Below, piece after piece: positions 33,304 to 42,788 of a DNA stretch of 64,000 nucleotides (its first letter is position 1; the number at the start of each line of letters is the position of its first letter). The stretch lies in assembly GCF_016185115.1 (NCBI RefSeq), contig NZ_JACPOF010000008.1:124001-188000 (forward strand), written 5' to 3'. Source of the DNA: Polaromonas sp. Its GTDB lineage: Bacteria > Pseudomonadota > Gammaproteobacteria > Burkholderiales > Burkholderiaceae_C. The position numbers and the translations under genes are program-made. Below the pieces are notes generated by a model, which did not search any database, was not told the DNA's origin, and worked only from the letters and a program-made list of their open reading frames with translations.

Positions 33304-34839
33304 TCAGTTCCATGCCGGCAGGGCAGATTCGGGGATTTCAAACACCATGGGGTTGGCATGCGGCGCAGAGATGGTCCAGCCGCCGCCCAGCGCGCGATAG
33401 AGCGCTATCCAGGCACTTCGGCGCTCCTTGTCCAGGTTGACTACAGCACTTTGCGCAGACAGCAGGGTGCGGCGGGATTCTTCCAGTTCCACCAGGCTGG
33501 CAAGGCCGGCTTTGTATCGGGCCTCCGTACCGGCAAAGGATGCACGGTAGCCCTCTGCAGCCACGACGGTATCGGCGCTCCTGTCCGCAGTGCTCTGCAG
33601 GTTGACAAGCGCCTCTTCAACCTCTCGTACGGCCTGCCTCACCGCTCCGCGATATTTGCCCGCTGCTTCTTCGTACCTGGCTTTGGCGGCTTCGAGGTTG
33701 GCCTCGCTGGCACCCCCGTCGAACAGCGGAACAGTCAGGGCCAGCGGACCTATGGACCATGTATCGTAGGTCTGGGTGAAGGTTCGTGACTTTGCGTGGT
33801 TGGTTGCGATGGAACCCGCCAGGCTGAGCCTTGGGTAACGCTGGGCGCGCGCGCTTCCAACTTCAAAGCTTGCGGCGCTCAGATCTCTTGCGGCTTTGAA
33901 TACATCCGGTCTCTGCCCCAGGACTTCTGCGGGAACACTGGATATTTCCGGGATGGGTTGCTGCGGCAGGTCGGCAGAGGATTGCGCCAGTTTTTGACGC
34001 AACCGGGGTTCCGTGATCGCTGTCAATGCCACCAGTGCCTTGACGTCTATATCGCACAGCGCGCGCTGCTGCGTCAGCCGGCTGTTGCTTTCAGCGGCGC
34101 TGGCACGCGCCAGTGCAGCGGTGGCGGGCGCTTCAAATCCGGCTTTTGCGACCATCGCCGTCAGCCGCGCTGTGTCTGTGCGTGACTGCGTGTCCGCGGT
34201 GGCGACAGCCAACAGCTTTTCACAGGCCCTGCGGCTGTAGTACTGGTTGGCAACTTCGGCTGCAACCGATACACGGGCGTCGTGCCAGAGGGCTTCCGCG
34301 CCCTGGAAGCGTTCCTTGTCCGCAGCCAGGCTGGCGCGATTCTGGCCGAACAAATCGAGCTCCCAACTGGTTTGCAGGCCGACCTGTGCGACGTTGGCAG
34401 GCGGCAGTATCGTGCGGTTGATCGGTCCCGACTGGCTGCGACTGATGTTGGCAGTGGCGTCCAGACTGGGCAGCAGGCTGGCTTCCGATGAGACACGGGT
34501 GGCTTGCGCCTGCTCTATGTTGGAGCGCGCCGTGATGACCGAAGGGCTGACGTTCTGGGCCGCTTCAATCAGCTCGACCAGCAAGGGATCATTTTGCTGC
34601 CGCCACCATTGCGACAGGCTGGTCAGGCTGCCGTTGTGCGGCAGGCTTGACGTGGCGCTGCTGGTGGCGCTGGCGGAAGGCAGGGTCGCGTACCACTGGG
34701 GAGGTGCGTTAATGGGGAGGGTTGCTGGTGGTGCAGTGGCGGCGCAGCCGCCAAGAACAAGCAGCAATATGAAAAATGCGGTACGGCCCGCCGGCAACGC
34801 GCCCCGGCCGCCGGGGCCATGATGGTGAAATCTTCTCAT
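33304..34839 (-). CDS. Outer-membrane factor lipoprotein, NodT/TolC family
   Basis: The outer-membrane channel of the efflux system and first gene of its operon. The 511-residue protein has a signal peptide ending in lipobox VLGGCAA (Cys ~32), so it is lipidated, then the duplicated TolC/NodT repeat with LEAAKARYEEAAGKYRGAVR and the conserved DLFGQNRASL and VPLFDGG blocks. It begins with a basic, His-rich MRRFHHHGPGGRG. A 160-base gap to the glnE stop upstream (34840-34999) should hold the operon promoter, though none was clear. No TetR- or MarR-type regulator lies next to the operon, which is unusual for such systems. Confidence 0.93.
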   Translation of the reverse strand: MRRFHHHGPGGRGALPAGRTAFFILLLVLGGCAATAPPATLPINAPPQWYATLPSASATSSATSSLPHNGSLTSLSQWWRQQNDPLLVELIEAAQNVSPSVITARSNIEQAQATRVSSEASLLPSLDATANISRSQSGPINRTILPPANVAQVGLQTSWELDLFGQNRASLAADKERFQGAEALWHDARVSVAAEVANQYYSRRACEKLLAVATADTQSRTDTARLTAMVAKAGFEAPATAALARASAAESNSRLTQQRALCDIDVKALVALTAITEPRLRQKLAQSSADLPQQPIPEISSVPAEVLGQRPDVFKAARDLSAASFEVGSARAQRYPRLSLAGSIATNHAKSRTFTQTYDTWSIGPLALTVPLFDGGASEANLEAAKARYEEAAGKYRGAVRQAVREVEEALVNLQSTADRSADTVVAAEGYRASFAGTEARYKAGLASLVELEESRRTLLSAQSAVVNLDKERRSAWIALYRALGGGWTISAPHANPMVFEIPESALPAWN

Positions 34840-34999
34840 GCGCTGGTTCCTGCTCGCTCCCGAGGGGTTTTGGCCGGCGGGCCGGATCGCGGCCCTCCCG
34901 CAGGATGGCGGCAGATACGGGCGATCGTGAGGCTTATTGCCGTGATGCGCACGATTAAATCAGATGGCTGGCGGCCATCCGGTTTAACCATGCCATTTG

Positions 35000-37795
35000 T
35001 CAGTCTTTAAAGACGGCCAGCCAAAGTTGCCGTATGGCCGAACGCTCGCCATCCAGGACACCTGGCTCAACCTGCGTTGGCTCTTCGTTGAGACGTGCGC
35101 GGTGCTGTATGCGCCTGAGTTCACGATACGCGTCAGCCGCTTTCCGGCCCACACCTGCTGGCAGCAGGCGGGCATCCTCCGCACGCTGCAGCAAGGCGAT
35201 GTTGCCGACATTTGGCACCAGTTCGGGATGCCCTCCAGAGTAGGACAGCACCAGAAACTGGACAGCAAATTCGGCATCAACCATGCCGCCTTCACTGTGT
35301 TTGACATCGAATTTGCCACCCCTGACCGGATGGGCTGCACGCACCTTGCTGCGCATGGTGACGATCTCATCGCGCAGCAGGACGGCATCGCGGGGTGCCG
35401 TGATCACGCTTTCCCTGACCTTTTCGAACCTTGCACGAAGTGCTTCCGAGCCCAGCACAAAGCGCGCCCTTGTCATGGCCTGGTGTTCCCATGTCCAGGC
35501 TGTGTTGCTGCCGCGCCCTTGCTGGTACCGGGTGTAGGCATCAAAGCTGGTGACCAGCAGGCCTGAGTTCCCGTTGGGCCTGAGCGCGGTGTCAATCTCG
35601 AAAAGATCGCCTTCGGCCGTCTTGATCGTGAGCCAGTTGATGAGCTTGCGCACGAAGGCCGCGTAAATCTCGGGCGCCTGCTCATGCTCGTCTTCGTAGA
35701 CAAAAACAATGTCGAGGTCGCTGCCGTAGCCGAGTTCCTTGCCGCCGAGTTTTCCGTAGGCAATGATGGCAAATTGCGGAACCTCGCGGTGGCGGTTCTT
35801 CAGGCGCTGCCAGCACCAGTCAGTGGTGATGGCCAGAATCACCTCGGCCAGTGCACTCAGGTCGTCGGCAACCTGCTCGACAGTCAGTACGCCTTCCACA
35901 TCCCTGGCCAGCGTGCGGAAGACTTCGGCATGGTGCGCGCGCCTGAGCAGATTGAGGCAGGTTTCTTCGTCGTCTTCGCCGGTGCGCTTGAGGGAGGCGA
36001 GGCGGGCCTGCAGTTCGCCGGCAAAACCGGTGGCATTAAAACGCTCGCGAAGCAACTCTTCACTGGCCAGTTCATCAATCACACCGGGGTGCTGCAGCAG
36101 GTAACGTGCTGGCCATTTTGCGGCGCCCAGGAGGCGCAGCAGCCGCTCATGCACTGCAGGCCGCTCAAGCAGCAGTGCCAGGTAGCTTTCGCGCCTGAGC
36201 AGGGGCTCCATCCAGTCCATGATGCGCAGGGCGGCATCTTCGGTGACCGTACCTGCCGCCAGCCACTGTGCCGTGCGCTGCACCAGTTGTGTCAGGCGTG
36301 CGCGTGAGTCATCGCGCAGGGCCAGCACTTTGGGATGCTGCCGCCACTGCGCCAGCCGTGCACGGAACCGGGTGGGCCACTGCTCCGACAGGTTGTCCAG
36401 AAGCTCATCGAGGAGGGGGGGCGCTGTGGCCGAGCCCTTGACGCAGCCCTTGCACTCCTTTTTACCGCCCAGCAGCTTGTCGAATTCTCCGGCGACCAGT
36501 TCGCGGTGGGCGTCGAGTTCGCTGAGGAAGGGGCAGCAACTGGCATAGCCCATGGTCTGCGCTATCCACGCCAGATCATCGTCATTGGTAGGCAGCACGT
36601 GTGTCTGCTGGTCGTCGAGGTACTGGATACGGTGCTCGACATGGCGCAAAAACACATAGGCACGTTCAAGGGCTTCGGCCGTTTCCTGCGGCATCAGCCC
36701 GGCCTTCGCAAGGCGATGCAACGCATCCACAGTCGGGCGGGTACGAAGTTCGGGGAACTGGCCGCCGCGCACCACTTGCAGCAGTTGCACGGTGAACTCG
36801 ATCTCGCGGATGCCACCGCGGGAAATCTTGACGTCATTGGCGCGTTCCGGGTGGCCGGCGCAGCGTTTGGCGGCATGTTCGCGGATCTGGCGATGCAGGA
36901 TGCGCAGGGCGTCAAAGACGTTGTAGTCGAGGTAGCGCCTGAAAACGAAGGGCAGTATGAGGCCGCGCAAGGCCTGGGCCGAGCCGCTTTTGATGCAGGC
37001 CAGCGGCGCGACCACACGGCTCTTGAGCCAGGCAAAACGTTCCCATTCGCGGCCTTGCGCCTGGAAATACTCTTCCAGCGCATTGAATGAAATCGCTGCC
37101 GGCCCCGAGTTGCCGTTGGGCCTGAGGGCCAGGTCGACCCGGAACACAAAGCCGTGCTCCGTGGTCTCGCCGATCAGCCCGTACATCGCCCTGACCTGTT
37201 GCGAGAAAAATTCGTGGTTTGAAATACGGCCGCGTCCATCGGCCCTGCCAGCGGTTTCACCGTCGCTGTCGTAAACGTAGATGAGGTCTATGTCGCTTGA
37301 GACATTGAGCTCGCGTGCCCCCAGTTTGCCCATGCCGACGACCCAGAGCTGGGCGCAGGCTGAGTCTGCCGCGGCGCCGGCCCTGTCTTTATCTGTATTG
37401 GCCAGGGGCTGGCCATGAAGTTCATCCAGCACCCTGCGCGATTCAGTCGCGGCGACATCAAGGGCCAGCTCTGCAAGTTCCGTCATGGCCCGCGTCACCA
37501 TGGTCAGGGTGACGCGATCAGCCGTACCGCGGCCACAGTCGATGACGACCAGCCTTTCCATGACCAGCTGCCTCACGATCCTCAGGGCGGCCCCGGTTTC
37601 AAGGCCGTCGGCCAGCAGGGCCTGTAGCGCCTTTTCCATCGAAGCGCGCACCGGTTCGCCTGGAGGCAGCAGGCCCATCCGGGTGTCGTAGCGTCGCCTG
37701 ATGCGCTGCACAAATCGCGAATAAGCTGCCAGATCGGCGTCAGGCTGCACGTGGACAATGGCGCTGGATGGGGTGTCTTGACCAGTGGGCATCAC
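35000..37795 (-). CDS. glnE: Bifunctional glutamine synthetase adenylyltransferase/deadenylase
   Basis: Nitrogen control enzyme that adenylylates (inactivates) and deadenylylates glutamine synthetase in response to PII and glutamine. The 931-residue protein has the duplicated nucleotidyltransferase domains: LGARELNVSSDIDLIYVYD (N-terminal half, ~170) and LGGKELGYGSDLDIVFVYE (C-terminal half, ~690), each with the catalytic Asp-x-Asp, and repeats of the ALRPNGNSG block. A central insertion with two cysteines (KKECKGCVKG, ~440) is not obvious in E. coli GlnE. It is divergent from yhdP with only ~60 bases between, so the two genes' promoters must overlap closely. Confidence 0.97.
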   Translation of the reverse strand: MMPTGQDTPSSAIVHVQPDADLAAYSRFVQRIRRRYDTRMGLLPPGEPVRASMEKALQALLADGLETGAALRIVRQLVMERLVVIDCGRGTADRVTLTMVTRAMTELAELALDVAATESRRVLDELHGQPLANTDKDRAGAAADSACAQLWVVGMGKLGARELNVSSDIDLIYVYDSDGETAGRADGRGRISNHEFFSQQVRAMYGLIGETTEHGFVFRVDLALRPNGNSGPAAISFNALEEYFQAQGREWERFAWLKSRVVAPLACIKSGSAQALRGLILPFVFRRYLDYNVFDALRILHRQIREHAAKRCAGHPERANDVKISRGGIREIEFTVQLLQVVRGGQFPELRTRPTVDALHRLAKAGLMPQETAEALERAYVFLRHVEHRIQYLDDQQTHVLPTNDDDLAWIAQTMGYASCCPFLSELDAHRELVAGEFDKLLGGKKECKGCVKGSATAPPLLDELLDNLSEQWPTRFRARLAQWRQHPKVLALRDDSRARLTQLVQRTAQWLAAGTVTEDAALRIMDWMEPLLRRESYLALLLERPAVHERLLRLLGAAKWPARYLLQHPGVIDELASEELLRERFNATGFAGELQARLASLKRTGEDDEETCLNLLRRAHHAEVFRTLARDVEGVLTVEQVADDLSALAEVILAITTDWCWQRLKNRHREVPQFAIIAYGKLGGKELGYGSDLDIVFVYEDEHEQAPEIYAAFVRKLINWLTIKTAEGDLFEIDTALRPNGNSGLLVTSFDAYTRYQQGRGSNTAWTWEHQAMTRARFVLGSEALRARFEKVRESVITAPRDAVLLRDEIVTMRSKVRAAHPVRGGKFDVKHSEGGMVDAEFAVQFLVLSYSGGHPELVPNVGNIALLQRAEDARLLPAGVGRKAADAYRELRRIQHRARLNEEPTQVEPGVLDGERSAIRQLWLAVFKD

Positions 37796-37857
37796 ACTAC
37801 TTCACAAAACTTCACCGCGCCTGACCGGCCAGGGTGGCGCCGGGGGTCATAATTCTG

Positions 37858-40800
37858 ATGCCCATGACCGAGACGAAAGCCGCATCGCCAACCCCAGCGC
37901 CGCACCCCGCCTTGCGGCGAATGCGGTGGCTGGCTATGTCGGCCCGCGTTCTGGTCTGGTTCATCCTGGCAGTCTGGTTGCTTTTCACTGCAAGCTGGGG
38001 CTTGCTGCACGGCTGGATTGTGCCGCGAATCGGGGAGTTCCGCCCAAGGCTGGAAATGGAGGCGACAAAAGCGCTCGGTGTGCCCGTGCGTATTGGCCAG
38101 ATTACCGCACGCTCCGAAGGGCTGATTCCCTCTTTTGAGTTGCGCGACGTGGTGCTGCTCGACCCGCAGGGGCGGGAGGCATTGCGCCTGCCCCGACTGC
38201 TCGCAGCCCTGTCGCCGACCTCTTTGTGGGGCAAGGGCTTCGAGCAATTGCATATCGACCAGCCTGAACTGGATATCCGCCGCACGGCCGACGGCAAAAT
38301 TTATGTCGGCGGACTGGACGTGTCGCAGAACAGGGCTGATAACCACGAGGCCGTGGACTGGATCTTTTCGCAGCGCGAACTGTCCATCAAGGGCGGCACC
38401 ATACGCTGGACCGACGAGTTGCGCCGCGCACCGACCCTTGCGCTTGGGCAGGTCGATGGCGTTTTGCGCAACAGCCGCCGCGGCCACAACATGCGTGTGG
38501 ACGCCACGCCGCCGCCGCAATGGGGTGAACGCTTCAGTGTGCGCGGGCTTTTCAGGCAGCCGCTGCTGTCCCGCAATCCGGGCGACTGGAGTGAATGGTC
38601 GGGGCAATTGTTTGCGGAATTCGGCCGGATCGATGTCTCGCGGGTCAAGGAATACGTCAGCCTTGAGGCCGTGGGCATGGACCTGAAGACCGGTAATGGC
38701 AGCCTGCGCGCCTGGGCTGATATTGAGCGGGGGCAGATCACGGGCGGTACGTTTGACGTGGCGCTGGCTGACGTGGATGTGCGCCTGGGTAAAACCCTTC
38801 AGCCGCTGGCAATTGAGTCCGTGAACGGGCGATTTGGCGGCCGGCAGATTGCAGACGGTTTTGATTTCAATACCGAGGGACTGCGCTTCAATACCCGGGA
38901 CGGGCTGAAGTGGCCGGGTGGAAACCTTGCAGTGGTTTATACCGACGCACAGGGGAAAACCGGACAAAGGGGCGAGTTGAAGGCTGATCGCCTTGATCTT
39001 GCCACGGTGGCGCAGATCGCGGCGCGTCTGCCGCTGGGCACCGCCACCCACTCACTCCTGTCTTCCTACGCGCCCAAAGGGCTCGTGGAGGCGATTGACG
39101 CACGCTGGCAAGTGCCGCGTGAGGGTCCTTTGAGCTATGCGGCCAGGGGGCGGGTCACTGGCCTTGAGCTTTCGGCCGTGCCCTCGGCGCTTCCGTCGAC
39201 TGCCTCGCATCCGCACGCCGGCCGGCCTGGTGTCAGCGGCGCAGCTGTGGATTTTGACGTGACACAGGATGGCGGCAAGGCCGCTGTGAGCATCGCGCGC
39301 GGCTTTATCGACGTACCCGGTATTTTTGAAGACCCCCGCATCACCCTCAACAGCCTGTCCATGGACGCCCAGTGGAAGACCGCAGGCGCAAAAATCGAAA
39401 CACAGCTGCGCAACATCAAGTTCTCGGGCGATGATGCCGAGGGCGTTGCGCAACTGGGCTGGCAGTCGGGGGAGGCGGGTTCCCTGGGGGTGATAGACCT
39501 GCAGGGCAGCCTGGCCCGCGGCAACGGCGCACGGGTACACCGCTACCTGCCGCTGGTCCTGCCCGACAGGGTGCGCCACTATGTGCGCGATGCCGTGGTG
39601 CACGGTGATGTCAGCGACGTGAAGTTCAGGGTCAGGGGCCCGGTCGACGAGATCCCCTTCTCCAACCCCGCACGCGGTGAATTCAAGGTCACGGCCAAGG
39701 TCAAAAACGGTACGTTTGTCTATGTTCCCGCGTCCGCGCAGGGCAGGGATGCGCAAACCTGGCCTGGCCTGGGCGATGTCCAGGGGGAACTGGTATTCAA
39801 CCGCGCCTCGCTTGAAGTCAATAACGCGACAGCCAGGGTGGCGGCTTTCAATGGCCTGCAACTGGTCAGGGCCGATGCGCGAATTCCCGATCTGATGCGC
39901 GCTGCGACAGTAGAACTCAACGCCAGCATCAAGGGCCCGCTCACCGATGCACTGGGGTTCGTCAATGCATCGCCCCTGGCCATGATGACGGACCAGGTGC
40001 TGGCCAAGGCTGTGGGCAGCGGTGCGGCCAGCTACGGTCTGCGCCTGAACATTCCCCTGAACGAGGTCGAAAAAACGAAGGTACAGGGCACGGTTTCCCT
40101 GCCCGGCAACGATGTGCAGTTCACGCCGGCCTCACCCATGTTGTCGCGGCTCAGGGGCGTTGTGGCCTTCAGCGAAAAGGGGTTCAACGTCCCGGTCGCG
40201 CAGGCCAGGCTGCTGGGCGGGGATGTCCGTTTTGACGGTGCGGCGCGAGCTGCGGGCGCAGGTGAGGCCAGCGTGGTTTTCAGGGCCCAGGGCAATCTGA
40301 CGGCCGAGGGTTTACGGCAGGCCAAAGACATGGGCCTTGTATCACGCCTGGCGCAGCACGCCACAGGCGGCGCGGCCTACACGGCGACGATAGGTTTCCG
40401 GCGCGGTGTGCCGGAGGTCATGGTGACCAGCAACCTGCAGGGCCTGGCCGTCAATCTGCCGGCACCTTTCGCCAAACCGGCCGAGACCATCCTGCCACTG
40501 CGTTTTGAAAACGCGCTGTTGCGGGAATCCCTGCTGCCGGGGCAAAAGCCGCAGGACCAGCTTTCGCTGTCGATAGGGCGGCTTGCCTCGATTGCGTATG
40601 TTCGCGACGTCAGCGGTACGGAGACGCGCGTGATCCGGGGCAGCGTCGGCGTCGGGCTCGAGCCCGGCGAGGCCGTGCAGGTGCCTGAAAGCGGTGTGGC
40701 CGCCAATATCAACCTGGCCAGGGCCGATATCGATGCGTGGGAAAAAGTGCTCGCCGAACCCGCTGCGCTGGCTGCTCCTTCCGCCGGTGCGGCGGTTGCC

Positions 40801-41985
40801 GGACGCGGGTTTTCTTCAGGTGCTGCATTGGCTTACCTGCCCAACCAGCTGGCGATTCGCGCCAGAGAGCTGGTGGTGGACGGGCGCAAGCTGAACGACG
40901 TGGTGGTTGGCGCTTTTCGCGAGGGCCTGAACTGGCGCGCCAATGTCTCTGCCGTTGAACTCAATGGTTACGTCGAGTTCCGCCAGCCGGGCGGTCAGGG
41001 CGCGGGCCGCCTGTATGCAAGGCTGTCACGGCTCAGCCTCGGACAGGGCAATGCGACCGATGTCGAGAACCTGCTGGAGGAGCAACCTGCCAGCATTCCC
41101 GCACTCGACATCGTGGTTGAAGACCTTGAACTGCGCGGCAAGAAACTGGGCCGCATCGAGATCGAGGCAGTCAACCGTGGTGCGTCGGTGATTGCGCGGG
41201 ATGGCGGTGTACGGGAGTGGCGGCTGAACAAGTTCAATGTCATCCTGCCTGAGGCCGTGCTCACTGCAACAGGCAACTGGGTGGCTGTCAATGCGCAGGC
41301 CCCGGGCACAGGTCCTGTTGCGCAGCGGGCGGCAAGAGTTGCGGCGGAGAGGCGCCGCACGGTGATGAACTTCAAGCTGGACATCTCCGATTCTGGCGAG
41401 CTGCTCAAGCGCTTTGGCATGGCCGACGTGGTCAGGCGCGGCAAAGGCAGGATGGAAGGCCAGGTCGCATGGATGGGCTCGCCGCTCAGCCTTGATTACC
41501 CCAGCATGAACGGCCAGTTCAATGTCAACATCGAGTCGGGCCAGTTTCTCAAGGCTGACCCTGGCATCGCCAAGCTGCTCGGTGTGCTCAGCCTGCAGTC
41601 ACTTCCGCGCCGCCTGACGCTGGATTTCCGCGATGTGTTTTCGGAAGGCTTTGCATTTGACTTTGTGCGCGGCGACGTCAACATAGCCCAGGGTGTGGCG
41701 GCCACCAACAACCTGCAGATGAAGGGCGTGAATGCCGCAGTGCTGATGGAGGGCAGTGCCGATATCGCGAAGGAAACGCAGGACATCAAGGTCGTCGTGG
41801 TGCCTGAAATCAACGCGGGTACGGCCTCCCTCATCGCCACCGTCATCAACCCGGCGATAGGTCTGGGCAGTTTTCTTGCGCAGTATTTCCTGCGGCGTCC
41901 GCTCATACAGGCCACCACGCAGGAGTTCCATATCGACGGCAGCTGGGCCGACCCGAAAATCACAAAAGTGGAGCGCAAGCCGTGA
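37858..41985 (+). CDS. YhdP/TIGR02099-family AsmA-like envelope protein
   Basis: A very large (1375-residue) inner-membrane protein with one N-terminal membrane helix (~25-50) and a long periplasmic part, of the AsmA-like YhdP family. E. coli YhdP helps move phospholipids between the membranes as a bridge-like protein. Visible blocks are IDQPELDIRRTADGKIYVGG (~140), the C-terminal DUF3971/AsmA region with LLGVLSLQSLPRRLTLDFRD and the final VINPAIGLGSFLAQYFLRRP. The start is uncertain among GTG 37834, ATG 37858 and ATG 37864. It overlaps the nitrilase gene by 4 bases, an order common in betaproteobacteria. Confidence 0.9.
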   Translation: MPMTETKAASPTPAPHPALRRMRWLAMSARVLVWFILAVWLLFTASWGLLHGWIVPRIGEFRPRLEMEATKALGVPVRIGQITARSEGLIPSFELRDVVLLDPQGREALRLPRLLAALSPTSLWGKGFEQLHIDQPELDIRRTADGKIYVGGLDVSQNRADNHEAVDWIFSQRELSIKGGTIRWTDELRRAPTLALGQVDGVLRNSRRGHNMRVDATPPPQWGERFSVRGLFRQPLLSRNPGDWSEWSGQLFAEFGRIDVSRVKEYVSLEAVGMDLKTGNGSLRAWADIERGQITGGTFDVALADVDVRLGKTLQPLAIESVNGRFGGRQIADGFDFNTEGLRFNTRDGLKWPGGNLAVVYTDAQGKTGQRGELKADRLDLATVAQIAARLPLGTATHSLLSSYAPKGLVEAIDARWQVPREGPLSYAARGRVTGLELSAVPSALPSTASHPHAGRPGVSGAAVDFDVTQDGGKAAVSIARGFIDVPGIFEDPRITLNSLSMDAQWKTAGAKIETQLRNIKFSGDDAEGVAQLGWQSGEAGSLGVIDLQGSLARGNGARVHRYLPLVLPDRVRHYVRDAVVHGDVSDVKFRVRGPVDEIPFSNPARGEFKVTAKVKNGTFVYVPASAQGRDAQTWPGLGDVQGELVFNRASLEVNNATARVAAFNGLQLVRADARIPDLMRAATVELNASIKGPLTDALGFVNASPLAMMTDQVLAKAVGSGAASYGLRLNIPLNEVEKTKVQGTVSLPGNDVQFTPASPMLSRLRGVVAFSEKGFNVPVAQARLLGGDVRFDGAARAAGAGEASVVFRAQGNLTAEGLRQAKDMGLVSRLAQHATGGAAYTATIGFRRGVPEVMVTSNLQGLAVNLPAPFAKPAETILPLRFENALLRESLLPGQKPQDQLSLSIGRLASIAYVRDVSGTETRVIRGSVGVGLEPGEAVQVPESGVAANINLARADIDAWEKVLAEPAALAAPSAGAAVAGRGFSSGAALAYLPNQLAIRARELVVDGRKLNDVVVGAFREGLNWRANVSAVELNGYVEFRQPGGQGAGRLYARLSRLSLGQGNATDVENLLEEQPASIPALDIVVEDLELRGKKLGRIEIEAVNRGASVIARDGGVREWRLNKFNVILPEAVLTATGNWVAVNAQAPGTGPVAQRAARVAAERRRTVMNFKLDISDSGELLKRFGMADVVRRGKGRMEGQVAWMGSPLSLDYPSMNGQFNVNIESGQFLKADPGIAKLLGVLSLQSLPRRLTLDFRDVFSEGFAFDFVRGDVNIAQGVAATNNLQMKGVNAAVLMEGSADIAKETQDIKVVVVPEINAGTASLIATVINPAIGLGSFLAQYFLRRPLIQATTQEFHIDGSWADPKITKVERKP

Positions 41986-42788
41986 AAGTTGCTTCTATCC
42001 AGATGGTGTCTTCGGCCGATGTAAAGACCAATCTTGCGGCAGCCCGGCAATTGCTTGAAGAAGCGGCAGCCCAGGGCGCAGAGCTCGCTGTGCTGCCCGA
42101 ATATTTCTGGCTGCTGGGCTTCAGGGACACCGACAAGTTGCCCTTTGCCGAGGAGCCCGGCGCGGGCCTGATGCAGGACTTTCTGGCTGCTTGTGCGAAA
42201 GACCTCAAGCTGTGGATCGCTGGCGGCACATTGCCTCTGGCCACAGGCAACCCTGAGCGAGTCACCAACACCACACTGGTTTACAGGCCGTCCGGCGAGG
42301 TCGCTGCGCGTTACGACAAGATCCATCTTTTCCGCTTCAATAACGGGCGTGAAAGTTACGACGAGTCGCGCGTGCTGGATGCCGGCCGTGAGCCCGTGGC
42401 GTTTGATTTGCCATCCATGGACGGCCACACCTACCGCGTGGGCCTGAGCATTTGTTATGACCTGCGTTTCCCCGAGCTTTACCGCGCGCTGAGGGCCGAC
42501 CTGCTGCTGGTACCCAGCGCCTTCACCTTCACGACCGGACAGGCGCACTGGGAGGTTTTGCTGCGCGCCAGGGCCATAGAAAACCTGGCTTACGTGCTGG
42601 CCGCAGCGCAGGGCGGAACGCATGAAAACGGGCGCCGCACCTGGGGCCACAGCATGGTGGTGAGTCCGTGGGGCGATGTTCTTGCCCGGCGTGAGGAAGG
42701 CGCCGGTGTCGTGATGGCAGATGTGAACAGGGCCGACATGGATGCAGACCGCACGCGCCTGCCAGCCATGGGCCACAGGGTGCTGTGA
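41982..42788 (+). CDS. Carbon-nitrogen hydrolase (nitrilase superfamily, Nit1-like)
   Basis: A 268-residue amidase-type enzyme. The catalytic Glu-Lys-Cys triad is visible: Glu40 (AVLPEYFWL), Lys113 (RYDKIHLF) and Cys158 (LSICYDLRFPE). This arrangement and GGTHENGRRTWGHSMVVSPWG are like bacterial and eukaryotic Nit1, which removes deaminated glutathione as a metabolite-repair enzyme. That is the best guess here. It starts at GTG 41982, overlapping the yhdP stop, and its own stop overlaps the GTG of the histidine kinase gene, so the three are translationally coupled. Confidence 0.92.
   Translation: MKVASIQMVSSADVKTNLAAARQLLEEAAAQGAELAVLPEYFWLLGFRDTDKLPFAEEPGAGLMQDFLAACAKDLKLWIAGGTLPLATGNPERVTNTTLVYRPSGEVAARYDKIHLFRFNNGRESYDESRVLDAGREPVAFDLPSMDGHTYRVGLSICYDLRFPELYRALRADLLLVPSAFTFTTGQAHWEVLLRARAIENLAYVLAAAQGGTHENGRRTWGHSMVVSPWGDVLARREEGAGVVMADVNRADMDADRTRLPAMGHRVL

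Noticed and set aside
36400-36480. Possible R1 insertion in glnE (region with KKECKGCVKG)
   Set aside because: The segment is unusual compared with E. coli GlnE, but the DNA shares no R1 blocks.
37792-39051. 419-residue open frame on the minus strand opposite yhdP
   Set aside because: Low-complexity His/Gln/Arg sequence; the plus strand encodes the YhdP-family protein with family blocks.
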